This document shows, piece after piece, positions 28,773 to 38,506 of a stretch of 64,000 nt of DNA (position 1 is its first letter; each line of letters starts with the position of its first letter). The translations under genes were made by a program, and so were the position numbers. Under the pieces are notes generated by a model. The model was not told the origin of the DNA, ran no database searches, and saw only the letters and a program-made list of their open reading frames with translations. This stretch comes from BJGV01 sp964194745 (lineage in GTDB: Bacteria > Pseudomonadota > Gammaproteobacteria > Burkholderiales > Nitrosomonadaceae): positions 1,054,001-1,118,000 of the forward strand of contig OZ252054.1 of assembly GCA_965248035.1 (NCBI GenBank). Reading direction: 5' to 3'.

Positions 28773-29834
28773 TTAGTGATATTTTCGGCTCAAGGAATGG
28801 ACAGCTTCTACTAGAGTCAAAGCATTTTCCGGTGAGGTGAATTGAGAAATACCATGGCCGAGATTGAACACGTGTCCGCTGCCGTTACCGTAATCAATAA
28901 GAATTTTTTCTACTTCAGCGGTGATGATTTCTGGTGTTGCGAATAGCACTGCAGGATCAAGGTTGCCTTGTATTGCAACTTTGTGACCGATACGTCTACG
29001 CGCTTCAGCAATATTTATGGTCCAGTCAAGCCCTACTGCATCACAGCCACGGTCAGCAATATTTTCTAGCCATAGTCCGCCGCCCTTAGTGAATACAATA
29101 TTGGGGATACGCTCGCCATCGTGCTCGCGTTTTAGCCCTGCTAATATTTGGTTCATATAATATAAAGAAAATTGCTGGTAGGCAGAATGTGACAGCACAC
29201 CACCCCAAGTATCAAAAATCATTACAGCTTGTGCACCAGATTCAATTTGTGCGTTGAGGTAAGCAATTACAGATTGGGCATTGATATTTAGGATATGGTG
29301 CAGCAGGTCAGGTCGTTGGTAGAGCATTGTTTTGATTTGGCGAAAATCGGTACCACCGCAACCTTCCACCATATAGCAGGCAAGCGTAAACGGGCTGCCA
29401 GAAAAACCGATCAACGGTACTTGGTTATCCAAAGTTTTACGAATTTGCGAAACAGCGTCCATCACATAACTTAAGTGCACAGCAGGATCTGGAACCGTGA
29501 GCGAGCGAATTTCCCATTCTTCGCGCAAGGGACGCTCGAACTTAGGTCCTTCACCATCAGCAAAATATAGCCCTAGTCCCATTGCATCGGGAATAGTAAG
29601 AATATCGGAAAACAAAATTGCCGCATCTAGCGGGAAGCGTGCCAGAGGCTGCATGGTAACTTCAGTAGCGAAATTGGGATTCTTGCATAATGAAAGAAAA
29701 TCACCGGCGCGGGTTCGTATCCGGTTGTATTCGGGAAGATAGCGTCCAGCCTGGCGCATTAACCACACCGGCGTGTATTCGGTAGGCTGTCGCAGCAGAG
29801 CTTGTAGCAATGCATCATTTCTTGGCTTTGTCAT
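28773..29834 (-). CDS. hemE: Uroporphyrinogen decarboxylase
   Basis: HemE removes four carboxyl groups from uroporphyrinogen III to give coproporphyrinogen III. The N-terminal PVWLMRQAGRYLPEY and the GFSGSPFTLACYMVEG motif are diagnostic; the conserved histidine lies near the C-terminus (NLGHGISQFT). The length of 353 is standard. It is one of two haem genes in the window, with hemB. The 286 bp upstream to dgt hold no convincing gene. Confidence 0.97.
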   Translation of the reverse strand: MTKPRNDALLQALLRQPTEYTPVWLMRQAGRYLPEYNRIRTRAGDFLSLCKNPNFATEVTMQPLARFPLDAAILFSDILTIPDAMGLGLYFADGEGPKFERPLREEWEIRSLTVPDPAVHLSYVMDAVSQIRKTLDNQVPLIGFSGSPFTLACYMVEGCGGTDFRQIKTMLYQRPDLLHHILNINAQSVIAYLNAQIESGAQAVMIFDTWGGVLSHSAYQQFSLYYMNQILAGLKREHDGERIPNIVFTKGGGLWLENIADRGCDAVGLDWTINIAEARRRIGHKVAIQGNLDPAVLFATPEIITAEVEKILIDYGNGSGHVFNLGHGISQFTSPENALTLVEAVHSLSRKYH

Positions 29835-30120
29835 TCGGAAGCTTACTGAGCACTAGCCTATTAATTTCCAGTAATCCAGAGCGGGTATATCTTTGTGACT
29901 CATGGTTTGTATTGCTCTGGAGTAGGGTGGTGCAAACGATCCTATCGGGTTCATTCGCTCCTACTATAGTACCGATTTACGAAAGTGCAAATCTTACCAG
30001 TGATTGACTTTTTCGTACACTGTTGAGAGGAATATCTTGGTGTATTGATCAACGTTTGGTGTTTCCAGCTTTGATATTAAAGTGCTACATATTTAAAGAA
30101 TTGCGAATCGCATTGTTTAT

Positions 30121-31251
30121 TCAGTTTTCCTCTATAGTGAACAGTTTTCTGTATTCTCTGATTGCGTAGCGATCAGTCATACCAGCAATGTAATCAGCTA
30201 TCGCCTGGTGCTTGTCTTGATGAGATTTTACTTGGTATTTTGGTGGGAGTAATCGGGTGTCTTCACTGAATACATTGAATAGCATATCTACAGTATGGTG
30301 TGCTTTGTTGCTCATACGTGCTACTTGATAGTGCTGGTATAGATTGTCGTGCAGGAATTTCTTTAATTCCTGTTGCTCTTGCTTGATTTTTTCGCTAAAA
30401 CTAATTAGACATGGCGCAGCTAGAACAGTGCGCAAACTAACTAGCTTGGCACTAGCGATATTGGCCGTACTTTGTTTTGTTAAATCTGCTACCAAGGTGT
30501 TGATCATGCGACGAACTGTTTCCTGAATCAACCTCCGTCCTAAGATATTGGGATGCCGTTTCCTTGTCATTGCTAGATGGCGGGAAAAAATACTAACTTT
30601 TTCTAATTGCTCTTGCGTGATAAGGCCAGAGCGTAGGCCGTCGTCCACATCGTGATTGTTGTAGGCAATTTCATCAGCAAGATTGGAAAGCTGTGCTTCT
30701 AGAGATGGCCGTTGATTTGCAAGAAAGCGCTCACCCACATCACCTAGGTTTCTGGCATTCTTCTTTGCACAATGTTTTAGTATACCTTCACGAGTTTCGA
30801 AGCATAGGTTTAATCCATCAAAAGCACCATAGCGTTCTTCCAGTACGTCCACCACACGCAATGATTGTAGGTTGTGCTCAAAGCCACCGTGGTTTCTCAT
30901 ACATTCGTTCAATGCATCCTGGCCAGCATGGCCGAATGGAGTATGACCCAGGTCATGTGCTAGTGCGATGGCCTCAACCAAGTCTTCGTTAAGACGAAGG
31001 TTGCGAGCAACTGAGCGACCGATTTGAGCCACTTCCAAAGAATGTGTTAGGCGCGTACGAAATAGGTCTCCTTCATGGTTGACAAAAACCTGAGTTTTAT
31101 ATTCGAGTCTACGGAATGCAGTGGAATGAATTATACGATCTCGGTCGCGCTGAAATTCGCTACGTCCGGGAAGAGGTTTCTCCTTGATACGTCGGCCGTG
31201 AGAGTTTTTTGATGATACCGCATAGGATGCTAAGTCATTCATTGACGGCAC
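30121..31251 (-). CDS. dgt: Deoxyguanosinetriphosphate triphosphohydrolase-like protein
   Basis: An HD-domain dNTP triphosphohydrolase. The metal-binding residues are in THSLEVAQIGRSVA, in LAHDLGHTPFGHAGQ and in NLADEIAYNNHDVDDG. At 376 residues it is the shorter dGTPase-like subfamily found after aroB in betaproteobacteria. The start overlaps the end of aroB by 17 nt, so they are cotranscribed. dNTP breakdown is known from the family; the substrate preference here is unknown. Confidence 0.94.
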   Translation of the reverse strand: MPSMNDLASYAVSSKNSHGRRIKEKPLPGRSEFQRDRDRIIHSTAFRRLEYKTQVFVNHEGDLFRTRLTHSLEVAQIGRSVARNLRLNEDLVEAIALAHDLGHTPFGHAGQDALNECMRNHGGFEHNLQSLRVVDVLEERYGAFDGLNLCFETREGILKHCAKKNARNLGDVGERFLANQRPSLEAQLSNLADEIAYNNHDVDDGLRSGLITQEQLEKVSIFSRHLAMTRKRHPNILGRRLIQETVRRMINTLVADLTKQSTANIASAKLVSLRTVLAAPCLISFSEKIKQEQQELKKFLHDNLYQHYQVARMSNKAHHTVDMLFNVFSEDTRLLPPKYQVKSHQDKHQAIADYIAGMTDRYAIREYRKLFTIEEN

Positions 31252-32335
31252 ATTTCACAAGGGTTTCGGTTAGGACCGATATGGGTACATCAGAACATAC
31301 CGTAGCCTCACCGATACGTTTAAGCAGCACGAAACGCATTTTTCCGCCTTCTACTTTCTTATCCCGTCCCATTAGGTGCAGGTATTTTTCAGAATCAAGA
31401 TTAGGAACAACAACAGGAAGCCGAGCCTGCAAGTAGATTTTTCGGATACGTTCGACTTCAGCATTTCCAATCAAGTGCATGCGTTTCGACAATTCTGCAG
31501 CCAGCAGCGTACCTGCAGCCACAGCTTCACCATGTAACCATACACCGTAGCCCATTGCATTTTCGATAGCGTGGCCGAAGGTATGTCCCAGATTGAGCAG
31601 TGTCCTTACACCGCGTTCACGTTCGTCGGCTGCTACAAGCTCAACCTTATTCATACAACTACGCCGTATTGCTTCATTCAATACATCATGGTTTCTTGCT
31701 AAAAGCTTATTCATGTTCTGTTCTAACCAGTCGAAAAACGCATGATCCCGGATCAGACCATACTTGATGATCTCAGCAATACCACTGTTAAATTCTCGTT
31801 TGGGTAAGGTATCTAGTGTTGCGCTATCTGCCAACATCATGCGCGGTTGATAAAAGGCGCCGATCATGTTCTTGCCGAGGGGATGATTAATACCAGTCTT
31901 GCCGCCTATAGAAGAGTCCACCTGGGCCAGAAGCGTGGTCGGGATCTGGATAAAGGGCACCCCGCGCATATAAGTGGCAGCAGCAAACCCAGCAAGGTCA
32001 CCAATGACCCCACCACCCAGTGCAATAACCGTAGTGTTGCGTTCACATTGGTTTGTTAGAAGAGCATCGAAAATCTGGTTTAGTGTTTGCCAATTTTTAT
32101 ATTCCTCACCGTCTGGTAGGATGATTGGGACAGTAACTATGCCATGACTTTTCAGTGCGTCGTGCAGCTCATCCATGTAAAGGGGCACCACCGTGGTGTT
32201 GGTGACTATGGCAACCCGTTTTTGCAACAGATGTGGAAGAATAAGGCTAGACTTGCTCAATATATTGCTACCGATATGGATCGGGTAACTAGATTCGTTT
32301 AACTCGGGGAAAAGACTTGCGGTAATGGTTTGCAT
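31235..32335 (-). CDS. aroB: 3-dehydroquinate synthase
   Basis: AroB cyclises DAHP to 3-dehydroquinate, step two of the shikimate pathway. The NAD-binding ALGGGVIGDLAGFAAATYMRG and the QVDSSIGGKTGIN motif are clear, and zinc ligands are in NLGHTFGHAIE. It is 366 residues, standard. Located between aroK and dgt with pilQ upstream, an order shared across beta- and gammaproteobacteria. Confidence 0.97.
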   Translation of the reverse strand: MQTITASLFPELNESSYPIHIGSNILSKSSLILPHLLQKRVAIVTNTTVVPLYMDELHDALKSHGIVTVPIILPDGEEYKNWQTLNQIFDALLTNQCERNTTVIALGGGVIGDLAGFAAATYMRGVPFIQIPTTLLAQVDSSIGGKTGINHPLGKNMIGAFYQPRMMLADSATLDTLPKREFNSGIAEIIKYGLIRDHAFFDWLEQNMNKLLARNHDVLNEAIRRSCMNKVELVAADERERGVRTLLNLGHTFGHAIENAMGYGVWLHGEAVAAGTLLAAELSKRMHLIGNAEVERIRKIYLQARLPVVVPNLDSEKYLHLMGRDKKVEGGKMRFVLLKRIGEATVCSDVPISVLTETLVKCAVNE

Positions 32336-32388
32336 GTTGTGTTATTGGTATCAGGGCGCTACTAGACTAGAATCGATTGGCTAATCTG

Positions 32389-32994
32389 TTACAACGTGCT
32401 CGTTTTAGTCTGATCTACGCTTAAAGCAGGGTAAGCGAGTTGTTGTACGAGTAATTTTACCATCTGACGGATGCTTTGCTTCCCGCTCTCAACAACGATA
32501 TGCGCAATTTCACGGTAGATAGGGTCACGTTGATCATAAAGCTCTGCTAGTTTGGCATGGAGATCCAAGGTTTGAAGTAATGGTCGGTTCTTGCTGTGTA
32601 GAGTCCGATGCCATAAATCATTAACCGTTGTTTGTAAATATACAATAGTGCCGTTTTGCCTTAAAAGCTCACGGTTTTCCATGTTTAATATCACGCCTCC
32701 ACCCGTTGCAAGCACCATATTATCTATTTTTAATAACTCCCGTAGCATTTCCGTTTCACGCTTGCGAAAACCTGCTTCACCTTCTAGATCAAAAATTACG
32801 GGTATTTTGACACCGGTACGCTTCTGGATTTCATGATCCGAGTCGATAAACGTTTTGTTTAAGCAGCTAGCCAGAGATTTTCCGACGGTGGTTTTCCCTG
32901 CACCCATCATGCCCACAAAAAGAATATTGCTACTTACTTCTTTCTTAGTATGGTTTATTTTCTTCATTGTTACCTTTAGTTTAGCTGATTCCAT
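32389..32994 (-). CDS. aroK: Shikimate kinase
   Basis: AroK phosphorylates shikimate with ATP. The P-loop GMMGAGKTTVGKSLA lies near residue 28, the shikimate-binding DSDHEIQKRTG follows, and the GGGVILNMENR and RNRPLL-like lid region (SKNRPLLQT) are present. At 201 residues it has N- and C-terminal extensions over the usual 175; a second in-frame ATG ten codons in may be the true start. It precedes aroB by 53 bp on the same strand. Confidence 0.95.
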   Translation of the reverse strand: MESAKLKVTMKKINHTKKEVSSNILFVGMMGAGKTTVGKSLASCLNKTFIDSDHEIQKRTGVKIPVIFDLEGEAGFRKRETEMLRELLKIDNMVLATGGGVILNMENRELLRQNGTIVYLQTTVNDLWHRTLHSKNRPLLQTLDLHAKLAELYDQRDPIYREIAHIVVESGKQSIRQMVKLLVQQLAYPALSVDQTKTSTL

Positions 32995-33035
32995 TTAGAC
33001 AATTATAGCGGAAAAAATACAAACCGCGTAGACAC

Positions 33036-33067
33036 AAAAAAGCCGCATCAGATTGACTCGATGCGGC
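33036..33067 (-). terminator. Rho-independent terminator after pilQ
   Basis: Read on the minus strand, an eight-base stem (GCCGCATC with its complement at 33060-33067) and nine-base loop are followed by six T. It separates the pil operon from aroK, so aroK likely has its own promoter between 32995 and 33035. Confidence 0.88.
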
Positions 33068-33133
33068 CATTAACTATAGAGTAGATATTACATCGTACTT
33101 ATTTATCTCCTCATGAGGAAAAACTTTCTATAT

Positions 33134-35275
33134 TCAGCGCAGATTGAGGCTTTCCTTTAATATTCGTGGGTTAATGAAAACCATTAGTTCTGTCTTGTCG
33201 TCCTGTTTCAAATTAGTTCTGAACAACAATCCTAGAATTGGAATGTCTCCCAGTAGTGGCACCTTGGTTACTGCATTATTTTCAGTTCGACCGAAAATAC
33301 CACCGATAACTACAGTACCACCATTTTCCACTAAAACTTGCGTGGAAACTCGCTTGGTATTGATTGCAGGCCCAGCAAGTGTTTGTTGCCCGACGGTGTC
33401 CTGGTTGACGTTCAAGTCCATAATGATATTGTCATCGGGTGTAATCTGTGGGGTAACCTTGAGACTAAGAACAGCTTTCTTGAACGAGACGCTAGTAGCA
33501 CCACTGCTAGTTGCTTGCTGGAAGGGTATTTCAGTACCCTGCTCAATAATGGCCTCGACTTGGTCAGCAGTCACTACACGTGGGCTGGAAATAACTCTAC
33601 CCTTGCTGTCAGCTTCCAGTGCAGATAATTCTAGGTTGATCAGGGCGCCATTACCGATTTTGATTAGACTGAGGCCAAGGGCAGCAGGCCCACCTAACGC
33701 GCCTGTAAGACCGGCCGCAGGTAGATTGACGTTAAGAGGCGGAACTCCAGCGGGAGCTGTACCACCCGCCAATGAAGACGAACCTTGGATGCCATCCAAT
33801 GAACCACTCATTCCAAGATTACGGCTATTGATTGCTTCTACGTTTTGGACGCCAAAGCGTACGCCGAGATTTCGGCTAAATAGGTCAGTCGCTTCCACAA
33901 TACGAGCTTCTATCATTACCTGTCTAACGGAAACATCGATTTGCTCAAGTAGTTTGCGTACTTCTTCCAATTGAGTAGGGGTGTCTCTCACAAATAAGGT
34001 ATTGGTACGAGCATCCATGGCTACGCTGCCACGCTTGGTCAACATTTTCTGATTTGTATCACCCAATAGCGCCATCATCGCTTCGGCTTTCTGATAATTC
34101 ATCTGAAAGCTTTCGGTGTGGATCGGTTCTATGTCAGAGATCTGTTGGCGGGCTTCTAGATCAAGTTTTTCCTTGGCTGCAATTTCATCACGTGGCGCTA
34201 TCAGAATCACGTTGCCGGTTTGACGCTTGCCCAGCCCTTTGGCCTGAAGCATGATGTCTAGTGCCTGATCCCAGGGAACGTATTTTAAGCGTAGAGTGAG
34301 GTTGCCGGTGACCGTGTCGCTGGTAATGATATTGAGCCCAGTAAAATCAGCAATTACCTGTAGTACTGCACGAACTTCCACGTTTTGAAAATTAAGAGAA
34401 AGTTTTTCACCAACATAGCCAGCTTGGTTGGGTCTTCCCCTCGTAAGCTTATCGGAGTCTTCTGCCAAAGACCGGACTTCCAGAATGAATTTTGAGTCTG
34501 CTTGGTACGCCGAGTGTTCCCATAATCCCGTGGACTCGATCACCATGCGCACATTTTCTCCATGAGACAAGGTTTCGACGGTTTGTACTGGTGTGGCAAA
34601 ATCTACCACATTTAACCGTCGTTCTAGGTTGGGTAGCAAGGTTGCCTTAAGAAATTCAATAATTACACTTTTGCCTTGCTTGCGGATATCAATTCCCGCA
34701 CCCGAACCCGACAAATCAACTTGTATCCGGCCCTCTCCACTAGCACCACGGCGAAATTCCACATTACGTAAACTGAGTTTTTGCTCGTTGGGATTGTATT
34801 CAGCAAAGTGTGTAGTTGTACGAGATGTTATATTTTCGGACATTGCGTCCCAAAGGGTGATAAAAAGAATTTTATCTTCAATTTTTGTTTCATATTCAAG
34901 TGGCTTGGAAAGGTTCATCACTAAACGAGTCCGCTTTCCGGATTGTACGATGTTTATACTGCGTAGCTCCCCTTCGCCCATGCTCTGTGTGTTTTTACCA
35001 ATTGCGTTAGAAGTGTCAAAAAAATCAAAGTAAATCCGAGCTGGGTTGTTTAAAGAAATGCCTGCAGGGGGATTTGCAAGTGGTTGGTTCATCGACACTT
35101 TGATTACCAGAAGATTACCCAGAGAGGTAGAAGCACTAATGTTTTCGATGCTAAATTGAGGAGCCTTAGTAGCAGGTACCGGGTCCGCGTCAGCAGCGAA
35201 TGTAGGCAAGGCTATGGCAAATAATAGGCTGTATCCAAGCCACGCATGAGGATTTATAAGCTTCGGAACGTTCAT
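33134..35275 (-). CDS. pilQ: Type IV pilus secretin PilQ
   Basis: PilQ forms the outer-membrane ring through which the pilus passes. After a signal peptide (near LPTFAADAD) come two AMIN domains, then the STN/secretin N0 region (SLNFQNVEVRAVLQVIADFTG), N1, and the secretin core (VISSPRVVTADQ, IEQGTEIPFQ, and ending VPLLGDIPILGLLFRT). At 713 residues it is normal. It is the last gene of the pilMNOPQ operon and is intact although pilO is frameshifted. Confidence 0.97.
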   Translation of the reverse strand: MNVPKLINPHAWLGYSLLFAIALPTFAADADPVPATKAPQFSIENISASTSLGNLLVIKVSMNQPLANPPAGISLNNPARIYFDFFDTSNAIGKNTQSMGEGELRSINIVQSGKRTRLVMNLSKPLEYETKIEDKILFITLWDAMSENITSRTTTHFAEYNPNEQKLSLRNVEFRRGASGEGRIQVDLSGSGAGIDIRKQGKSVIIEFLKATLLPNLERRLNVVDFATPVQTVETLSHGENVRMVIESTGLWEHSAYQADSKFILEVRSLAEDSDKLTRGRPNQAGYVGEKLSLNFQNVEVRAVLQVIADFTGLNIITSDTVTGNLTLRLKYVPWDQALDIMLQAKGLGKRQTGNVILIAPRDEIAAKEKLDLEARQQISDIEPIHTESFQMNYQKAEAMMALLGDTNQKMLTKRGSVAMDARTNTLFVRDTPTQLEEVRKLLEQIDVSVRQVMIEARIVEATDLFSRNLGVRFGVQNVEAINSRNLGMSGSLDGIQGSSSLAGGTAPAGVPPLNVNLPAAGLTGALGGPAALGLSLIKIGNGALINLELSALEADSKGRVISSPRVVTADQVEAIIEQGTEIPFQQATSSGATSVSFKKAVLSLKVTPQITPDDNIIMDLNVNQDTVGQQTLAGPAINTKRVSTQVLVENGGTVVIGGIFGRTENNAVTKVPLLGDIPILGLLFRTNLKQDDKTELMVFINPRILKESLNLR

Positions 35276-35281
35276 TTTATT

Positions 35282-35800
35282 CTACTCCTGATCTTCAAGC
35301 ATTAAAGTGCTGATACGTTCAGCCCAGTCACCAGTACTGTCCTGTACGATTTCTTTTAAATTTACTTCAGATTCCGAGATGTTAGATATCAACCCAAAAT
35401 TCTGTCCTAGGTAGCCACCTGCTTTAACTCTATGGAGAGTCTTATCAGGGGCCATAACAAGCACGTAGGATTTTTCGGCTTGCTCAAGAGAGCCAACCAT
35501 TTTCAAACTTTCTAAAGGGAACTTTTCCAAGGCTTCTCTGCGACGTTCCAGATCAGGCCGAAGCCCGCCACCTTCACCTTTTGTCAGTTTGCTCTTACGG
35601 GGTTTGAAGGGGTTAGGAATTTCAAATGCACTATAGGGAAAGTGAGAGTAGGGCTGGACCTCGGGGACAGGGATTACCTGCCCACGTAAGCCTTTTCCAG
35701 AGTCCTTGACAAATGCTTCCAGATCGCTATGTGTTTCTTTGCCGCAGGCTGATAGAGTTAAAGGAAGCATTAATAGCAGTAGACGAGTCCACTTCATCAT
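35282..35800 (-). CDS. pilP: Type IV pilus inner-membrane lipoprotein PilP
   Basis: PilP links the inner-membrane PilNO complex to the PilQ secretin. It has a lipoprotein signal (LPLTLSACGKE, cysteine near residue 19), a flexible acidic region and the beta-sandwich domain LESLKMVGSLEQAEKSYVLV followed by VKAGGYLGQNFG. The length of 172 is standard. It overlaps pilO by 4 nt and sits 6 nt before pilQ. Confidence 0.95.
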   Translation of the reverse strand: MMKWTRLLLLMLPLTLSACGKETHSDLEAFVKDSGKGLRGQVIPVPEVQPYSHFPYSAFEIPNPFKPRKSKLTKGEGGGLRPDLERRREALEKFPLESLKMVGSLEQAEKSYVLVMAPDKTLHRVKAGGYLGQNFGLISNISESEVNLKEIVQDSTGDWAERISTLMLEDQE

Positions 35801-36410
35801 TTCTTCCCTCCCTTCTGTTCTGCACTTTCTTCTTCATCTAAGTAGCGGAACGTTTTTGCAGTAGCATTCATTACCAGATCCCCCTTAGTATCGGGGACAA
35901 TGCTTATATTGTTAAGTGTTACGATACGTGGCAATTGCGAGATGTCGCTGGCAAATGCACCGATGTCATGGTAATTCCCGGTGACACGAACAGTGATTGG
36001 TAGTTCGGCGTAAAACTCGGAAATGATCTCACTGGGTGCAGGTTTGAACAATTCAAACTGCAGTCCACGTCCCAGCCCGGCATGGTTAATATCTATCAAA
36101 AGAGCGTCCATTTCAGACTTGTGCGGCAACTGCTTCAAAAGCGCACCAAGAGATAGTTCAATGTCAATTAATTGCTGTCGTAAGATATCCAGATTAACCG
36201 CATCTTTCTTTTGACGAGATAGGTCTCTTTAAGTTTTACTTCTTCTACTTTGGCTTGATCCAGGGACTCCCATTGTTCTTGCCAATCTAAGAAATAGCCA
36301 GTGGTTACGATTGCCACAAGTAAAATAGCAAGTGCGCTAGCCTTTATAACTAACGGCCAGCTTCCTGGATCCTTGGTGTTAAGTTGGTTTATCTCTTCTA
36401 TCAAGTTCAT
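35797..36410 (-). pseudogene. pilO: Type IV pilus assembly protein PilO, one-base frameshift
   Basis: PilO pairs with PilN in the inner membrane. The N-terminal piece has the cytoplasmic start, one membrane span (about residues 24-43) and the coiled coil to LKETYLVKRK, then goes out of frame and stops. The other frame continues with KDAVNLDILRQQL and the ferredoxin-like domain to the end. Adding one A:T pair in the four-T run at 36209-36212 (plus strand) restores a single protein of about 204 residues, normal for PilO. All other pil genes here are intact, so this is either a very recent mutation or a homopolymer reading error. Confidence 0.9.
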
Positions 36411-36433
36411 GGCGGTTTAAATATTTAGTCTCT

Positions 36434-37027
36434 CTAGAGCTTTGCAGCAATAACCGGAGTAGAGTTTTCGTCACCAGCACTCTGAGACGAGCGAATAAGA
36501 GTTACATTAAGACTAAACGCATTAAGGCGAGCATTATTCACATTAGACGCCTTGATTTCAATCAATGATGGTAATCCCAACCAGGGTGAGGACTCCAACT
36601 TGCGCATCAGCGTTGACACACGTGCATTTGACTGAGCATATCCTGTCAGATTGATAGTCTGATTGGTTTGCTTGATGCTTTGAAGGTAAACACCATCAGG
36701 AAGCAATCGCACTAGTTGATCAAGCAGATGTACCACATCAGATCGATTATCTTGCAAGGTCTCAACTACTTGCTTGCGTGCTAATAGTGCTTGGGTCTGC
36801 GCTCTTATTTTCTTAATTTCATCAATTTGTTTGTCGAGAATCGCAATCTGGTCCGTCATGTAATTATTGCGGTTTTCCTGATGCTCGATTTGTCCGGTGA
36901 TCATGAGATGGATCACTCCTACAGTTAGGAGCCCGAGAAAAAATGTTATCCTAGCCAAGACGGCAAATTGTTGCTGCCGCGCTTTGCGCTTGAGTTCGCG
37001 ATGAGGGAGCAGATTAATACGGATCAT
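36434..37027 (-). CDS. pilN: Type IV pilus assembly protein PilN
   Basis: PilN has a short cytoplasmic tail, starting with the conserved MIRINLLPHRE that binds PilM, one membrane span (about residues 24-44), a coiled coil and a periplasmic ferredoxin-like domain (DGVYLQSIKQTNQTINLTG). It is 197 residues. Its start overlaps the pilM stop by 4 nt, indicating coupled translation. It needs PilO as partner, which makes the pilO lesion notable. Confidence 0.96.
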   Translation of the reverse strand: MIRINLLPHRELKRKARQQQFAVLARITFFLGLLTVGVIHLMITGQIEHQENRNNYMTDQIAILDKQIDEIKKIRAQTQALLARKQVVETLQDNRSDVVHLLDQLVRLLPDGVYLQSIKQTNQTINLTGYAQSNARVSTLMRKLESSPWLGLPSLIEIKASNVNNARLNAFSLNVTLIRSSQSAGDENSTPVIAAKL

Positions 37028-38127
37028 GATGGATCAAAGGCTCTCATAGCTAGGCCGCAGGCTATCAGAAGCAAAGGAGCATCTGCACCTAGTAGCTTCG
37101 GTCTAACGCAATTAGATAGAGCCATGTCAGCGAATGGATTAACAATTAATGTATTTACCTGAGCGCGAGCTGCAACAATTTCGTCCAGCCCAGGGATGGC
37201 AGCGCATCCGCCAGCCAGAAAAATATAGTTGACCTCAGTATATTGGGTCGAAGAGAAGAAAAATTGCATTGCGCGAGCCACCTCCAGTGCTAAGGCTTCG
37301 CAAAATGGATTTAGTACATCTGTCTTATAGTTGTCTGGGAGCTCTCCATTACGCCTGGCAGTATCTGCTTCTTTCGGAGAAAGGTTAAAGCAGCGTTGAA
37401 TATCTTCAGAGAGTTGGTTTCCACCAAACGGCTGATCTCGCATGTAGACTGATTGCCCATTGAGTAGCACATTAATGCTCATGACTGTGCTACCAATATC
37501 CACAACTGCAATGATCTGATCCTTGCCGCCGTTGGGAAGCTGACGTTCAATTAGCTCAAAAGCGGTCTGTGCAGCATACGGCTCAACATCCATGACTACA
37601 GTCTTCAGACCAGCGGTCAGCGCTGCAGCTATACGATCCTCTACCTTTTCCTTATGAGAGGCAGCGATCAGTACCTCAATCTCATCTGGATTATTAGGTG
37701 CCGGCCCCATCAATTGGAAATCGAGATTTACCTCGTCCAGAGCAAAAGTAATATATTGGTTGGCTTCGGTTTCGACCTGGAAAGCTAGATCATCTTCACG
37801 TTGTCCTGCTGGAACAATGATTTTCTTGGTGATCACTGCCGCAGCTGGCAATGCCATAGCAACATTTTTGAGTCGTGTTCCCATATGCTTCCAGCTGCGC
37901 TCCAGGCTCTCACCTACCGCTTCTAAATTCACAATATTGCCATCAAGCATGGCGTCCTTGGGCAGGGGCTCAATAGCATAACGTTCAACGCGGTATGCGA
38001 TATTGTCTTTTCCAACTGCTGAGAGCTCAACCATTTTCACCGATGACGGACTGATATCCACACCTATTAATGGTGGCGGCTTCGTCTGAAGGAAATCCAG
38101 GTTTATATTAATTTCTTTATTGAACAT
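37024..38127 (-). CDS. pilM: Type IV pilus assembly ATPase PilM
   Basis: An actin-like cytoplasmic ATPase that recruits PilN. Phosphate-binding GVDISPSSVKMVEL, the second motif VVDIGSTVMSINV and a C-terminal FLAGGCAAIPGLD pattern are present. The length of 367 is slightly above the usual 350. It heads the operon, with the divergent mrcA gene across a 379-bp region; pilMNOPQ beside mrcA is a classical gamma/betaproteobacterial arrangement. Confidence 0.96.
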   Translation of the reverse strand: MFNKEININLDFLQTKPPPLIGVDISPSSVKMVELSAVGKDNIAYRVERYAIEPLPKDAMLDGNIVNLEAVGESLERSWKHMGTRLKNVAMALPAAAVITKKIIVPAGQREDDLAFQVETEANQYITFALDEVNLDFQLMGPAPNNPDEIEVLIAASHKEKVEDRIAAALTAGLKTVVMDVEPYAAQTAFELIERQLPNGGKDQIIAVVDIGSTVMSINVLLNGQSVYMRDQPFGGNQLSEDIQRCFNLSPKEADTARRNGELPDNYKTDVLNPFCEALALEVARAMQFFFSSTQYTEVNYIFLAGGCAAIPGLDEIVAARAQVNTLIVNPFADMALSNCVRPKLLGADAPLLLIACGLAMRAFDPS

Positions 38128-38222
38128 GGGTTAACTATCGGCAATATATATAAAAAAAATAGGTTATAAGATTTCAGGGACTATAAGTACATGCAAAATA
38201 TTATTTTGTTAGTAAATTTCTC

Positions 38223-38330
38223 TTATAATTACATAATTACACACGTTTATTGTGGCAGTACCTAAGGGCAGAGCATTCGTGGAAGAAAGAGGTATATATC
38301 CCTTAAATTGTAAATATTTATTTAAATTTA
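38223..38330 (+). repeat. Dispersed non-coding repeat, copy B
   Basis: Aligns by eye with 7117-7225 over about 105 bp, including the long shared core GAGGTATATATCCC and the TTGTAAATA block. It lies in the pilM/mrcA intergenic region, about 180 bp before the mrcA start. Confidence 0.65.
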
Positions 38331-38384
38331 CATGCCAAAGACCGCTGTACATTAATGAACGTTAGTGGTTTTATAAGGTCACTA

Positions 38385-38480
38385 CATCTTTTACAGTACT
38401 TTTTGTGGCAAATTTAGGGGCGCAGCATTCACTGGAAAAAGAATCTATTTAAATCCTTTAATTTTATGATGTTAATTTCG
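38385..38480 (+). repeat. Dispersed non-coding repeat, copy C (degenerate)
   Basis: A weaker match to copy B: TGTGGCA, then TTTAGGGGCGCAGCATTC against TAAGGGCAGAGCATTC, then TGGAAAAAGA and TTTAAATCCTTTAATTTTA. It ends about 27 bp before the mrcA ATG, giving two copies in tandem here. Confidence 0.5.
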
Positions 38481-38506
38481 ATTTTAACCTTCAAAATTTA
38501 CATTAC

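Noticed and set aside
33144..33974. Long rightward open frame inside pilQ
   Set aside because: It is the antisense shadow of pilQ, whose secretin motifs are unambiguous on the other strand.
36205..36215. Programmed -1 frameshift in pilO
   Set aside because: The site does not form an X XXY YYZ slippery heptamer in the original frame and no strong downstream structure is evident, so mutation or read error is the better reading.
38221..38480. Possible CRISPR array in the pilM-mrcA gap
   Set aside because: Two AT-rich related copies exist, but there is no regular repeat-spacer pattern and a third copy lies 31 kb away.
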